A stretch of DNA of 64,000 nucleotides from Nocardioides agri (GCF_013778305.1 NZ_JACEIC010000002.1:2257669-2321668); one strand, 5' to 3'; counted from the stretch's first letter, positions 23,494-35,904 are shown. Notes: generated by a model not told the origin, from the letters alone. Program-made: numbers and translations.

Positions 23494-26400
23494 ATGGCTC
23501 GAGCAGGTCTCGACGGGCCCGGCAGCGATGCACTCCTGCGGGCAGGGCGGTTCTTCACTCGGTGGGAGGAGAGCGACGACGGCAGGGCGGTGTTCCGCAG
23601 GGGCGGCCGCGCGGGCGACGTCTTCTATCGGGACCGGTGGAGCCACGACAAGGTCGTCCGGTCGACGCACGGGGTGAACTGCACCGGATCCTGCTCGTGG
23701 AAGGTCTACGTCAAGGACGGGATCATCACCTGGGAGAGCCAGGAGACCGACTACCCGTCCGTCGGGCCGGACCGGCCGGAGTACGAACCGCGCGGCTGCC
23801 CTCGAGGCGCGGCGTTCTCCTGGTACACCTACTCGCCGACCCGGGTCCGCTACCCGTACGCGCGAGGCGTGCTCGTCGAGATGTTCCGCGAGGCCCGCGA
23901 CCGGATCGGCGACTCCGTCGAGGCCTGGGCCGAGATCGTCGACGACCCGGTGAAGCGCCGGAAGTACCAGCAGGCCCGCGGCAAGGGCGGTCTCGTGCGG
24001 GTGGGCTGGCGCGACGCGATCGACATGGTCGCCGCCGCCCACGTGCACACCATCAAGACCCACGGACCCGACCGCTGCACCGGATTCTCGCCGATCCCCG
24101 CCATGTCGATGGTCAGCCACTGCGTCGGCACCCGGTTCATCCAGCTCATCGGCGGCGTGATGACGTCGTTCTACGACTGGTACGCCGACCTGCCCGTCGC
24201 CAGCCCGCAGGTCTTCGGCGACCAGACCGACGTCCCCGAGTCCGGGGACTGGTGGGACGCGTCGTACCTGATGATGTGGGGCTCCAACGTCCCCGTCACC
24301 CGCACCCCCGACGCGCACTGGATGGCCGAGGTCCGCTACCGCGGCACCAAGGTCGTCACGGTCAGCCCCGACTACGCCGACAACACCAAGTTCGCCGACG
24401 AGTGGATGCCCGCCCAGGCCGGCACCGACGCAGCCCTCGCGATGGCGATGGGGCACGTGATCCTCAAGGAGTTCCTCGTCGACCGGCGCACGCCGTTCTT
24501 CATCGACTACGTGCAGCAGTACACCGACCTGCCGTTCCTGATCCGCCTCGAGGACCACGAGCAGGGCGGTCTCGTGCCCGGCAAGTTCCTCACTGCCAGG
24601 GACCTCGGCGGCACTGCCGACGAGGACGCGTGGAAGACCGTGCTGATGGACGGCGCCACCGGGCAGCCGGTCGTGCCCAACGGCTCGATGGGGTTCCGGT
24701 ACGCCGAGTCCGGCAAGGGCCGGTGGAACCTCGACCTCGAGGGCGTCAGCCCGACGCTGACGCTGGCCGGCGACGGCAGCGAGGCGACCGAGGTCCTGCT
24801 GCCCGCCTTCACCGAGGCCGACGGCTCCGGCTCCGTCCTACGGCGCGGTGTCCCGACCCGGGTCGTCGGCGGCCACCGGGTCACCACGGTCTTCGACCTG
24901 ATGCTCGCCCAGTACGGCGTGGCACGCGATGGCCTCCCCGGCGACTGGCCGACCGGCTACGACGACGCGAGCACGCCGTACACCCCGGCCTGGCAGGCCG
25001 AGCGCACGAACGTCCCCGCCGAGCAGTGCATCCGGATCGCGCGCGAGTTCGCGCGCAACGCCGAGGAGTCCGGCGGCCGTTCGATGATCATCATGGGCGC
25101 CGGCATCTGCCAGTGGTTCCACGGCGACGCGACCTACCGGGCGATCCTGTCGCTGCTGATCCTCACCGGCTCGATGGGCCGCAACGGCGGCGGCTGGGCG
25201 CACTACGTCGGGCAGGAGAAGTGCCGCCCGATCACCGGCTGGATCTCGCTGGCCAACGGCCTGGACTGGAGCCGACCGCCGCGCACGATGACCGGCACCT
25301 CGTTCTGGTACATGCACACCGGCCAGTGGCGCACCGACGGCTACTCCGCCGACTCGCTGAGCTCGCCGCTGGCCAAGGGCCACCTCAAGGACAAGCACAC
25401 CGCCGACGTCATCGCCGAGTCCGCACGCAAGGGCTGGATGCCCTTCTACCCGCAGTTCGACCGGAGCTCGCTCGACGTCGGCGAGGAGGCGGCGACGGCC
25501 GACGACCCGGCGCAGTACGTGAAGGACGCGCTGGCGGCGGGACGCCTGAAGCCGGCGATCGCCGACATCGACGCGCCCGAGTCCTGGCCGCGCACGCTGG
25601 TGCTCTGGCGCTCCAACCTGTTCGGCTCGAGCGCCAAGGGCAACGAGTACTTCCTCAAGAACCTGCTCGGCACCCACGCGAACGTGCTCGGGTCGGAGAA
25701 CCCCACCGCCCCACGACCCCAGGAGGTCGCCTGGCACGACGAGACTCCCGAGGGGAAGCTCGACCTGCTCGTCTCCGCCGACTTCCGGATGACGTCGACG
25801 ACGCTGCTCTCCGACGTCGTGCTGCCGGCGGCGACCTGGTACGAGAAGCACGACCTCTCCTCGACCGACATGCACCCCTTCGTGCACGCGTTCAGCCCGG
25901 CGATCGATCCGCCGTGGGAGGCGCGCACCGACTTCGAGGCGTTCCACGCGATCGCGCAGCGGCTCTCCGAGCTGTCGCAGAAGCACCTCGGCACCCGCAA
26001 GGACCTGGTGAGCGTCCCGCTGCAGCACGACACCCCGGGCGAGACGCCGCGCGATCCCTACGACACGACGCCGGTCTTCCAGGTCGTCGAGCGCGACTAC
26101 ACCGCGATCGCCGACAAGCTCGGGAGCGTCGGGCCGCTCGCCGACGAGCTCGGCTTCACGGTCAAGAACGTCACCTACCGGCTCGAGGAGCAGGTCGAGG
26201 CGCTCGCGAGGAGCAACGGCGTCATGTCCGCGGGTGCCGGCGCCGGACGACCGTCGATCGCGACCGACCAGCACCTCGCGGAGGCGATCCTGCGCTTCTC
26301 CGGCACGACCAACGGCGCGCTCGCCGTCCAGGGTTTCAAGACGCTGGAGGAGCGGACCGGCAGGAAGCTGCACGACCTCGCCGAGGGGTCGGAGGAGAAG

Positions 26401-27123
26401 CGGATCAGCTTCGCCGACACCCAGGCCGCGCCGGTCCCGGTCATCACCTCACCGGAGTGGTCGGGATCCGAGACCGGCGGCCGCCGCTACGCGCCGTTCA
26501 CCGTGAACATCGAGCGGCACAAGCCCTTCCACACCCTCACCGGGCGGATGCACTTCTACCTCGACCACGACTGGATGACCGACGTGGGCGAGGCGCTGCC
26601 GATCTACCGGCCACCGCTCGACATGCAGCGGCTCTTCGGTGAGCCGGCGCTCGGGCCGGATGGCCTCTCGATCACCGTGCGCTACCTGACGCCGCACTCG
26701 AAGTGGTCGATCCACTCGGAGTACCAGGACAACCTCTTCATGCTCTCGCTCTCCCGAGGCGGGCCGACGGTCTGGATGAGCCCGCAGGACGCGGCTGCCA
26801 TCGAGGTGCACGACAACGAGTGGGTCGAGTGCACCAACGAGAACGGCGTCCTGGTCGCCCGAGCGATCGTCAGCCACAAGATGCCGGCCGGCGTCGTGTA
26901 CGTCTACCACGCGCAGGAGCGCACGATCGACGTGCCGAAGTCCGAGGCCACCGGCCGCCGCGGCGGCATCCACAACTCCGTGACCCGCCTGCTGGTGAAG
27001 CCGACGCACCTGATCGGCGGCTACGCCCAGCTGTCCTACACGTTCAACTACCTGGGCCCCACCGGCAACCAGCGCGACATGGTGACGACGATCCGCAAGC
27101 GCTCCCAGGAGGTGACCTACTGA
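23494..27123 (+). CDS. narG: Respiratory nitrate reductase, alpha (catalytic) subunit
   Basis: A 1209-residue molybdo-bis-MGD subunit that reduces nitrate to nitrite at the membrane. The N-terminal FS0 cluster ligands (His plus Cys) lie in STHGVNCTGSCSW and EPRGCPRGAAFSWY. The molybdenum-binding Asp region is WYADLPVASPQVFGDQTDVPE. No Tat signal is present beyond the family's usual N-terminus. I chose the ATG at 23494 because the TACGTT hexamer ends 7 nt upstream; alternatives at 23485 (TTG) and 23488 (ATG) overlap or abut it. First gene of narGHJI-narK. Confidence 0.97.
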   Translation: MARAGLDGPGSDALLRAGRFFTRWEESDDGRAVFRRGGRAGDVFYRDRWSHDKVVRSTHGVNCTGSCSWKVYVKDGIITWESQETDYPSVGPDRPEYEPRGCPRGAAFSWYTYSPTRVRYPYARGVLVEMFREARDRIGDSVEAWAEIVDDPVKRRKYQQARGKGGLVRVGWRDAIDMVAAAHVHTIKTHGPDRCTGFSPIPAMSMVSHCVGTRFIQLIGGVMTSFYDWYADLPVASPQVFGDQTDVPESGDWWDASYLMMWGSNVPVTRTPDAHWMAEVRYRGTKVVTVSPDYADNTKFADEWMPAQAGTDAALAMAMGHVILKEFLVDRRTPFFIDYVQQYTDLPFLIRLEDHEQGGLVPGKFLTARDLGGTADEDAWKTVLMDGATGQPVVPNGSMGFRYAESGKGRWNLDLEGVSPTLTLAGDGSEATEVLLPAFTEADGSGSVLRRGVPTRVVGGHRVTTVFDLMLAQYGVARDGLPGDWPTGYDDASTPYTPAWQAERTNVPAEQCIRIAREFARNAEESGGRSMIIMGAGICQWFHGDATYRAILSLLILTGSMGRNGGGWAHYVGQEKCRPITGWISLANGLDWSRPPRTMTGTSFWYMHTGQWRTDGYSADSLSSPLAKGHLKDKHTADVIAESARKGWMPFYPQFDRSSLDVGEEAATADDPAQYVKDALAAGRLKPAIADIDAPESWPRTLVLWRSNLFGSSAKGNEYFLKNLLGTHANVLGSENPTAPRPQEVAWHDETPEGKLDLLVSADFRMTSTTLLSDVVLPAATWYEKHDLSSTDMHPFVHAFSPAIDPPWEARTDFEAFHAIAQRLSELSQKHLGTRKDLVSVPLQHDTPGETPRDPYDTTPVFQVVERDYTAIADKLGSVGPLADELGFTVKNVTYRLEEQVEALARSNGVMSAGAGAGRPSIATDQHLAEAILRFSGTTNGALAVQGFKTLEERTGRKLHDLAEGSEEKRISFADTQAAPVPVITSPEWSGSETGGRRYAPFTVNIERHKPFHTLTGRMHFYLDHDWMTDVGEALPIYRPPLDMQRLFGEPALGPDGLSITVRYLTPHSKWSIHSEYQDNLFMLSLSRGGPTVWMSPQDAAAIEVHDNEWVECTNENGVLVARAIVSHKMPAGVVYVYHAQERTIDVPKSEATGRRGGIHNSVTRLLVKPTHLIGGYAQLSYTFNYLGPTGNQRDMVTTIRKRSQEVTY

Positions 27124-28793
27124 TGCGCGTCATGGCCCAGATGGGCATGGTGATGAATCTCGACAAGTGCATCGGGTGCCACACGTGCTCGGTCACCTGC
27201 AAGCAGGCCTGGACCAACCGCGCCGGCACCGAGTACGTCTGGTTCAACAACGTGGAGACCCGGCCCGGCCAGGGCTACCCGCGCCGCTACGAGGACCAGG
27301 AGCAGTGGCAGGGCGGGTGGGAGATCAACAAGCGCGGCCGGCTGCAGCTGAAGACCGGTGGCCGGTTCAAGCGGTTGCTGTCGATCTTCGCCAGCCCGGT
27401 GCAGCCCGAGCTCAAGGACTACTACGAGCCGTGGACCTACGACTACAAGACGCTGATCGAGGCGCCGCTCGGCGACGACTTCCCGGTCGCCCGGCCGAAG
27501 TCGCTGATCACCGGCGAGGACACCAAGATCACCTGGTCGGCCAACTGGGACGACAACCTCGGCGGCGCCTCGGAGATGGGCCACCTCGACCCGATCGTGC
27601 AGCGGATCCGCAAGGAGTCCGAGGACAAGATCAAGTTCGAGTTCGAGCAGACGTTCATGTTCTACCTGCCGCGGATCTGCGAGCACTGCCTGAACCCCTC
27701 GTGCATGGCGTCCTGCCCGTCGGGCGCGATCTACAAGCGCGAGGAGGACGGCATCGTCCTGGTCGACCAGGATCGCTGCCGCGGGTGGCGTCAGTGCATC
27801 ACCGGCTGCCCGTACAAGAAGGTCTACTTCAACCACAAGTCCGGCAAGGCCGAGAAGTGCACGTTCTGCTACCCGCGCATCGAGGTCGGCATCCCGACCG
27901 TGTGCGCCGAGACCTGCGTCGGCCGACTGCGCTACCTCGGCCTCTTCCTCTACGACGCTGACGCGGTCACCGCCGCCGCGTCGGTGCCCGACGAGAAGGA
28001 CCTCTACGAGGCGCAGATGGACCTGCTCCTCGACCCGGAGGACCCGGCGGTCATCGCCGCCGCTCGGGAGCAGGGCATCGCCGAGGACTGGCTGGAGGCC
28101 GCTCGCCGCTCGCCGGTCTATGCGCTCGCGAAGAGGTACCGCGTCGCGCTGCCCCTCCATCCGGAGTACCGGACGATGCCGATGGTCTGGTACGTCCCGC
28201 CGCTCTCGCCGGTGGTCGACCTGCTCTCCGAGCAGGGCCACGACGCCGAGGACCGCGACGTGCTCTTCGGCGCGATCGACGCGCTGCGGATCCCGGTGGA
28301 GTACCTCGCCGAGCTCTTCACCGCGGGCGACACCGAGGTCGTCGACGGCGTGCTGCGCAAGCTCGCCGCGATGCGCGCCTACATGCGCGGCGTCAACCTC
28401 GGTCGCGACCCCGACGGCTCCATCCCGGAGGCGGTCGGGATGACCGAGGAGTCGATGTACGAGATGTACCGGCTGATGGCGATCGCCAAGTACGACGAGC
28501 GCTACGTGATCCCCAAGGCCCACGTCGAGCAGGCACACGAGCTCGAGGAGATCGGCTGCTCGCTGGACTTCGAGGACGGCCCGGGCATGTACGACTCGGG
28601 CCCGTTCGGCGAGGCGAGCGGCCGCCCGGTGCCGGTCGCGGTCGAGAACTTCCACGCGCTCAAGCAGCGACAGACCACCGACCGGCCGGCCGGCGACGAG
28701 GAGCTGCGGGGCCGGGTGAACCTCCTCAACTGGGACGGCAACGGCACCCCGGCCGGCCTCTTCCCCGAGAAGCGGCAGGAGCCCACAGCATGA
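27123..28793 (+). CDS. narH: Respiratory nitrate reductase, beta (iron-sulfur) subunit
   Basis: A 556-residue electron-transfer subunit carrying four Fe-S clusters between NarI haem and NarG. Cysteine groups are CIGCHTCSVTCKQAW (near residues 16-30), CEHCLNPSCMASCPSG, CRGWRQCITGCPYKK (with the Trp that replaces a Cys in the 3Fe-4S site) and KCTFCYPRIEVG...CAETC. The ATG at 27123 overlaps the narG stop (TGATG), and the 3' end overlaps narJ by 4 bp, so the operon is translationally coupled throughout. Confidence 0.97.
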   Translation: MRVMAQMGMVMNLDKCIGCHTCSVTCKQAWTNRAGTEYVWFNNVETRPGQGYPRRYEDQEQWQGGWEINKRGRLQLKTGGRFKRLLSIFASPVQPELKDYYEPWTYDYKTLIEAPLGDDFPVARPKSLITGEDTKITWSANWDDNLGGASEMGHLDPIVQRIRKESEDKIKFEFEQTFMFYLPRICEHCLNPSCMASCPSGAIYKREEDGIVLVDQDRCRGWRQCITGCPYKKVYFNHKSGKAEKCTFCYPRIEVGIPTVCAETCVGRLRYLGLFLYDADAVTAAASVPDEKDLYEAQMDLLLDPEDPAVIAAAREQGIAEDWLEAARRSPVYALAKRYRVALPLHPEYRTMPMVWYVPPLSPVVDLLSEQGHDAEDRDVLFGAIDALRIPVEYLAELFTAGDTEVVDGVLRKLAAMRAYMRGVNLGRDPDGSIPEAVGMTEESMYEMYRLMAIAKYDERYVIPKAHVEQAHELEEIGCSLDFEDGPGMYDSGPFGEASGRPVPVAVENFHALKQRQTTDRPAGDEELRGRVNLLNWDGNGTPAGLFPEKRQEPTA

Positions 28794-29410
28794 GGGCGCG
28801 GGTCGTCCGGCAGGCCGCGTCGTACCTGCTCGCCTACCCTGACCAAGCGCTGCTCGACCGGGTGCCGGTGATTCGCGCCGCGCTCGGCGAGCAGCGAGTC
28901 GCGACGCTCGACGGGTTCCTCGACCACGTCGAGCGGACGCCGCTGGAGGTGCTGGAGCGGCAGTACGTCGAGGTCTTCGACCTGTCCCGCCGGCACGCGC
29001 TCTATCTGTCCTACTGGACCGACGGTGACACCCGCCGCCGCGGGGAGGTGCTCGGCCGCTTCAAAGCCGCCTACCGCGCGAGCGGCTTCCTCGTGGACAC
29101 CTCCGGTGAGCTGCCCGACTACCTGCCCATGGTGCTCGAGTACGCCGCGGTCGCGGACCCCGAGGGCGGCGAGGCGCTGCTGCGGGAGTACCGCCCCAGC
29201 CTCGAGCTGCTCCGGATCGGGCTCGAGGAGGACGGCACGCCGTACGCCGCGGTCGTGGCCGCCGTCTGCGCGACGCTGCCCGGTGCCTCGCCCAAGGACC
29301 GGGCCGCCGTCCAGGCGTTGGTCGGGGGGCCGCCGATGGAGACCGTGGGCCTCGAGCCCTATCTCGTCAACGGGGACCCGAGACTCCTTCCTCTGGCCGG
29401 AGGCCGCTGA
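28790..29410 (+). CDS. narJ: Nitrate reductase molybdenum cofactor assembly chaperone
   Basis: A 206-residue, helix-rich cytoplasmic protein of the NarJ/TorD chaperone family, needed to load the cofactor and fold NarGH before membrane attachment. Recognisable features are QAASYLLAYPDQALLDR at the start, QYVEVFDLSRRHALYLSYWTDGDTR in the middle and LPDYLPMVLEYAA. It overlaps narH by ATGA and narI by 1 bp. Length and position match narJ of other actinobacteria. Confidence 0.95.
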   Translation: MRARVVRQAASYLLAYPDQALLDRVPVIRAALGEQRVATLDGFLDHVERTPLEVLERQYVEVFDLSRRHALYLSYWTDGDTRRRGEVLGRFKAAYRASGFLVDTSGELPDYLPMVLEYAAVADPEGGEALLREYRPSLELLRIGLEEDGTPYAAVVAAVCATLPGASPKDRAAVQALVGGPPMETVGLEPYLVNGDPRLLPLAGGR

Positions 29411-30165
29411 TGGACGTGCTGCTCTGGGGGGTCCTCCCCTACCTCGTGCTGGCGACGCTCGTGCTCGGCACGATCTGGCGCTACCGCTACGACAAGTTCG
29501 GCTGGACCACGCGGTCCTCGCAGCTCTACGAGTCGCGGCTGCTGCGGATCGGGTCGCCCCTCTTCCACTTCGGCATCCTGATGGTGTTCATCGGCCACGT
29601 CGGCGGCCTGGTCATCCCGGAGGACTGGACCGAGAAGGTCGGGATCTCCGAGAGCATCTACCACTTCAATGCGCTGCTCTTCGGCGGCATCGCTGGCGTC
29701 TGCACGCTCGTCGGGATCCTCATCCTGGTGGTGCGGCGGCGGAGGACCGGTCCGGTCTTCATGGCGACCACCACCAACGACAAGGTCATGTACGTGCTGC
29801 TCGTCGGCGCGATCACGCTCGGCCTGTGGACCACGCTGGTATCGGTCGGTGCCGGCCAGGAGGCGCACAACTACCGCGAGACGGTCTCGCCGTGGTTCCG
29901 CTCGCTCTTCACCCTGCAGCCCGACGTCGAGGCGATGGCGGCGGCGCCGGTCCAGTTCCACATCCACGTGCTGGTCGCGCTGCTGCTCTTCGCGGCCTGG
30001 CCGTTCACCCGGCTCGTGCACGCGTTCACCGCGCCGGTGCACTACCTCTTCCGTCCCTACATCGTCTACCGCAGCCGCGACGCCCGGACGCCGGCGCCGA
30101 CCGGGCGCCCGCGCCCCGGCTGGAGCCCCGTCGGCACGACGGACCGAGACAGGAGCAACCGATGA
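29410..30165 (+). CDS. narI: Respiratory nitrate reductase, gamma (cytochrome b) subunit
   Basis: A 251-residue membrane subunit with five hydrophobic helices that oxidises menaquinol and passes electrons to NarH through two b haems. The His ligands are likely those in PLFHFGILMVFIGHVGG and FHIHVLVALLLFAAW. The signature VHAFTAPVHYLFRPYIVYRSRD ends the conserved region. The C-terminal tail is Pro/Arg-rich. It overlaps narJ upstream and narK downstream (ATGA). Confidence 0.96.
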   Translation: MDVLLWGVLPYLVLATLVLGTIWRYRYDKFGWTTRSSQLYESRLLRIGSPLFHFGILMVFIGHVGGLVIPEDWTEKVGISESIYHFNALLFGGIAGVCTLVGILILVVRRRRTGPVFMATTTNDKVMYVLLVGAITLGLWTTLVSVGAGQEAHNYRETVSPWFRSLFTLQPDVEAMAAAPVQFHIHVLVALLLFAAWPFTRLVHAFTAPVHYLFRPYIVYRSRDARTPAPTGRPRPGWSPVGTTDRDRSNR

Positions 30166-31397
30166 GCCAATCGAGCGGTTCGGCGGCGACCGTCGGCCCC
30201 GACCTCACCCGCGGGCAGAGCAAGAACCTCGCGCTCGCGACCCTCGCGTTCGCGATCAGCTTCTGGGCCTGGAACATGATCGCGCCGCTGGGCGTGCGCT
30301 ACACCGAGAGCCTGGGCCTGACCTCCGGTGAGAAGTCGCTGCTGGTGGCGACGCCGGTGCTGGTGGGCTCGCTCGGCCGGATCCTCGCCGGCGCGCTGAC
30401 CGACAAGTTCGGTGGCCGGTTGATGTTCACGGTGCTGCTGCTGGCGACCGCGCCGTTCGTGGTGCTGGTCGGCTTCGCCGGCAGGCAGGAGTCCTACGGC
30501 CTGCTGCTGCTCTTCGGCTTCTTCCTCGGCATCGGCGGCACGACGTTCGCGGTCGGCATCCCCTTCGTGAACGCATGGTTCACCGCCGACCGGCGTGGCT
30601 TCGCGACCGGGGTCTTCGGCGCCGGCATGGGGGGCACCGCGCTGTCGTCGTTCTTCACCCCGCGCTTCGTCACCTGGTTCGGTTACGGCGTGACGCACGT
30701 GATCATCGCGGTCGCGCTGGTGGTGGTCGCGCTCGTCGTCTGGTCGGCCATGCGGGACTCGCCCGCCTGGTCGGCGAACACCGATCCGGTGGTCCCCAAG
30801 CTGGTGGCGGCCGCGAAGCTGCCGGTCACCTGGTCGATGTCGTTCCTGTACGCCGTGGCGTTCGGCGGGTTCGTCGCCTTCTCGACCTACCTGCCGACGT
30901 ACCTCAAGGACGTCTACGACTTCGACCTCACCCAGGCCGGCACCCGCACCGCGGGCTTCGCGATCGCGGCGGTCATCATGCGGCCGGTCGGTGGCGTGCT
31001 CTCCGACCGCGTCGGCCCCCGCGCCGTGGCCGCGACGTCCTTCGCCGGTGCGGCCGTGATGGCCGTGATCGTCGCCCTCCAGCCGCAGCCGGAGATCCCG
31101 GCCGGCATCTCGTTCGTGCTGATGGCGGCGTTCCTGGGCCTGGGCACCGGCGGCGTCTTCGCCTGGGTCGCGGCGACCGCACCGAAGGAGCGGGTCGGCA
31201 GCGTCGCCGGCATCGTCGGCGCGGCCGGTGGCCTCGGCGGCTTCTTCCCGCCGCTGGTGATGGGCGCGACGTACGACGAGGCCGACCACAGCTACACGAT
31301 CGGACTGGTGCTGCTCTGCGTCACCGCGATCGTCGCGTTGCTCTACACGCTGTTCGGCGTCAGGAGGAAGGAGCCGGTGGGGGATGGCGGGCGGTGA
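30162..31397 (+). CDS. narK: Nitrate/nitrite MFS transporter
   Basis: A 411-residue, 12-helix major facilitator. The nitrate signature is seen in FGFFLGIGGTTFAVGIPFVNAWF, and again in the second half as MAAFLGLGTGGVFAWVAATAPKERVGSVAG. AGALTDKFGGRLMF is the loop 2-3 motif. It imports nitrate and/or exports nitrite for the reductase. The ATG at 30162 overlaps the narI stop. Its TGA stop falls inside the left arm of a 36-bp palindrome. Whether it is a NarK1- or NarK2-type carrier cannot be told from sequence alone. Confidence 0.94.
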   Translation: MSQSSGSAATVGPDLTRGQSKNLALATLAFAISFWAWNMIAPLGVRYTESLGLTSGEKSLLVATPVLVGSLGRILAGALTDKFGGRLMFTVLLLATAPFVVLVGFAGRQESYGLLLLFGFFLGIGGTTFAVGIPFVNAWFTADRRGFATGVFGAGMGGTALSSFFTPRFVTWFGYGVTHVIIAVALVVVALVVWSAMRDSPAWSANTDPVVPKLVAAAKLPVTWSMSFLYAVAFGGFVAFSTYLPTYLKDVYDFDLTQAGTRTAGFAIAAVIMRPVGGVLSDRVGPRAVAATSFAGAAVMAVIVALQPQPEIPAGISFVLMAAFLGLGTGGVFAWVAATAPKERVGSVAGIVGAAGGLGGFFPPLVMGATYDEADHSYTIGLVLLCVTAIVALLYTLFGVRRKEPVGDGGR

Positions 31398-31460
31398 CGG
31401 AATCACCGGTGCACCGGTGATCCCGTCACTTCTCGGCCGTTGCAACGCCTGAGAAGTGAC
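31394..31460 (+). terminator. Two overlapping palindromes after narK
   Basis: Palindrome 1 (31394-31429) pairs GTGACGG with CCGTCAC around a perfect 20-bp core, ATCACCGGTG followed by its complement; one pair is mismatched. Palindrome 2 pairs GTCACTTCTC (31425-31434) with GAGAAGTGAC (31451-31460) around an inner CGTTGCAACG. They share GTCAC, so both cannot form fully at once. Probable terminator of the nar operon; no T-tract. Confidence 0.6.
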
Positions 31461-31509
31461 AGGAGAGCCTGAGGAGTGGCTGGCCCCAACCGCCTGACAC
31501 GATGACGGC

Positions 31510-32547
31510 GTGCGCGCCATCGTCGTCGACTCGGTCCGAGCAGTGCCCGCGGTGCGGGAGGTGGCGGACCCGGTCGCGCCGGACGGCGGCGTCGTCGTCC
31601 GGGTCATGGCGACCGGCATGTGCCGCAGCGACTGGCACGGCTGGGCCGGGCACGACGAGGACATCGTCTTCCCCCACGTCCCCGGCCACGAGCTCGCCGG
31701 TGTGGTCAGCGAGGTCGGTGCCGGCGTCGGGCGGTGGCGGGTCGGCGACCGGGTGACGGTGCCGTTCGTGTGCGGCTGCGGCCGCTGCGAGTGGTGCCGC
31801 GCCGGGGACGCCCAGGTCTGTCCCGAGCAGGAGCAGCCGGGCTTCACCTACTGGGGTTCCTTCGCCGAGCGGGTCGCGCTGCACGCGGCGGACCACAACC
31901 TCGTGGCGCTGCCCGGCGACGTCGACTTCGCCACCGCGGCGGGGCTCGGCTGCCGGTTCGCCACGGCGTACCGGGCGCTCGTCGGCCGCGCCCGGCTGCG
32001 ACCCGGCGAGTGGGTGACCGTCGTCGGCGCGGGCGGGGTCGGCCTGAGCGCCGTGATGATCGCGCACGCCCTCGGTGCGCGGGTCGTCGCCGTGGACCGC
32101 AACCCCGAGGCGCTCGCGGTGGCCGCCGGCCTCGGCGCCCAGCACACGGTGGTCGCGGGCGCCGTGGACGTGCCGGCGGCGGTGGCCGACCTGACCGGGG
32201 GCGGTGCCCACGTCTCCGTCGACGCGGTCGGCAGCGAGCAGACCTGCGCGGACGCGATCCTGAGCCTCCGGCGGCGCGGGCGGCACGTCCAGGTCGGGCT
32301 GCTGCCGCCCGTGGACGGCCATCCGCGGGTCCCGATGGCGCGGGCGATCGGCTGGGAGCTCGACCTGCTCGGCAGCCACGGCATGGCGGCCGCCGACTAC
32401 CCCGAGATGCTGGCGCTGATCGAGCAGGGCACCCTGCGCCCCGACCGGCTAGTGGAGCGGACCATCGGTCTGGAGGAGGCGGCCCGGCTGCTCCCGGTCT
32501 TCGACCGGGCGACGCTCGCCGGCATCACTGTCGTCGTGCCCGGCTAG
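31510..32547 (+). CDS. Zinc-dependent alcohol dehydrogenase (MDR family)
   Basis: A 345-residue medium-chain dehydrogenase. Catalytic zinc ligands are Cys and His in TGMCRSDWHGW and PGHELAGVV. Structural zinc cysteines lie in CGCGRCEWCRAGDAQVC. The NAD(P)-binding loop is VTVVGAGGVGLSAVMIA (about residues 171-187). It oxidises an alcohol or reduces an aldehyde; the substrate is unknown. The GTG at 31510 has a CACGAT hexamer 6 nt upstream. The TAG stop (32545-32547) is the first half of the next gene's -10 hexamer. Confidence 0.9.
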   Translation: MRAIVVDSVRAVPAVREVADPVAPDGGVVVRVMATGMCRSDWHGWAGHDEDIVFPHVPGHELAGVVSEVGAGVGRWRVGDRVTVPFVCGCGRCEWCRAGDAQVCPEQEQPGFTYWGSFAERVALHAADHNLVALPGDVDFATAAGLGCRFATAYRALVGRARLRPGEWVTVVGAGGVGLSAVMIAHALGARVVAVDRNPEALAVAAGLGAQHTVVAGAVDVPAAVADLTGGGAHVSVDAVGSEQTCADAILSLRRRGRHVQVGLLPPVDGHPRVPMARAIGWELDLLGSHGMAAADYPEMLALIEQGTLRPDRLVERTIGLEEAARLLPVFDRATLAGITVVVPG

Positions 32548-32550
32548 TTT
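32545..32550 (+). promoter_or_regulatory. -10 hexamer built on the stop codon of the alcohol dehydrogenase gene
   Basis: TAGTTT starts with the TAG stop of the upstream gene and ends 7 nt before the GTG start of the SNF2 helicase gene. The intervening CTAGGTC contains no useful ribosome binding site, so a leaderless helicase mRNA is likely. Confidence 0.5.
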
Positions 32551-32557
32551 CTAGGTC

Positions 32558-35232
<2,675 letters not shown>

Positions 35233-35236
<4 letters not shown>

Positions 35237-35904
35237 CCAGGGTCCTGCACCCGCGCGTCCCGGCCCGCCGCGGCGCCGCCCGCGCCGCGACCTGGTGGGG
35301 CAAGGCGTGGGTCCGGGCGGTCGAGGAGGCGGCGTACGCCGACGCCGACCTGCGCTCCGCCCGGGCGCTGGCCCGCGCCGGCCATGTCGGGCAGATCGCC
35401 ACCGAGCCGGGGCGTTTCGTCGCGTCGGTCGAGGACGCCCGCGGCCTGTGGACCGTCGACGGCACCATGCCGCTGCTCGACGACGCCGGCATCTCCGCAC
35501 TGGTCGAGACGGTGGCCGCGGAGGCCGGCCGGGTGGCCGCGCTGCTGGCCGGCGAGCTGCCGCACGACCTGGTCGAGCAGGCGGAGGACGCGGGCGCCGA
35601 GCTGCTGCCGGCCGGACCCGAGCTCGGCGGGGCCTGCGGCTGCGACCACTGGGCCGATCCCTGCGTGCACGCGCTGGCGGTGCTCTACCAGCTGGCGTGG
35701 CTGGTCGACGCCGACCCGCTGCTGCTCTTCGCGCTGCGCGGGCTGCCCCGCGACGAGCTCCTCGGCCGGCTGCACGCCCGCCAGGTCGCGCCGGCGGGCG
35801 ACGACCGCGACCTCGACCTCGCGGTCGAGGCGGCGCTCTACGCCGCGCGGATCCTCGACGAGGACGAGCCGGTCAGCGAAGCGCCCCCAGCGCCATCGTC
35901 GTGA
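35233..35904 (+). CDS. SWIM zinc-finger protein, partner of the SNF2 helicase
   Basis: A 223-residue protein with a SWIM motif CGCDHWADPCVHALAVLYQ (pattern C-x-C, then C-x-H) at about residues 136-154, expected to bind zinc and nucleic acid or protein. The N-terminus WWGKAWVRAVEEAAYADADLRSARALARAG is the usual start of this actinobacterial group, which is regularly encoded beside SNF2 genes. The ATG overlaps the helicase stop, and the last 32 bp overlap the tail of the convergent TetR gene. Confidence 0.85.
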
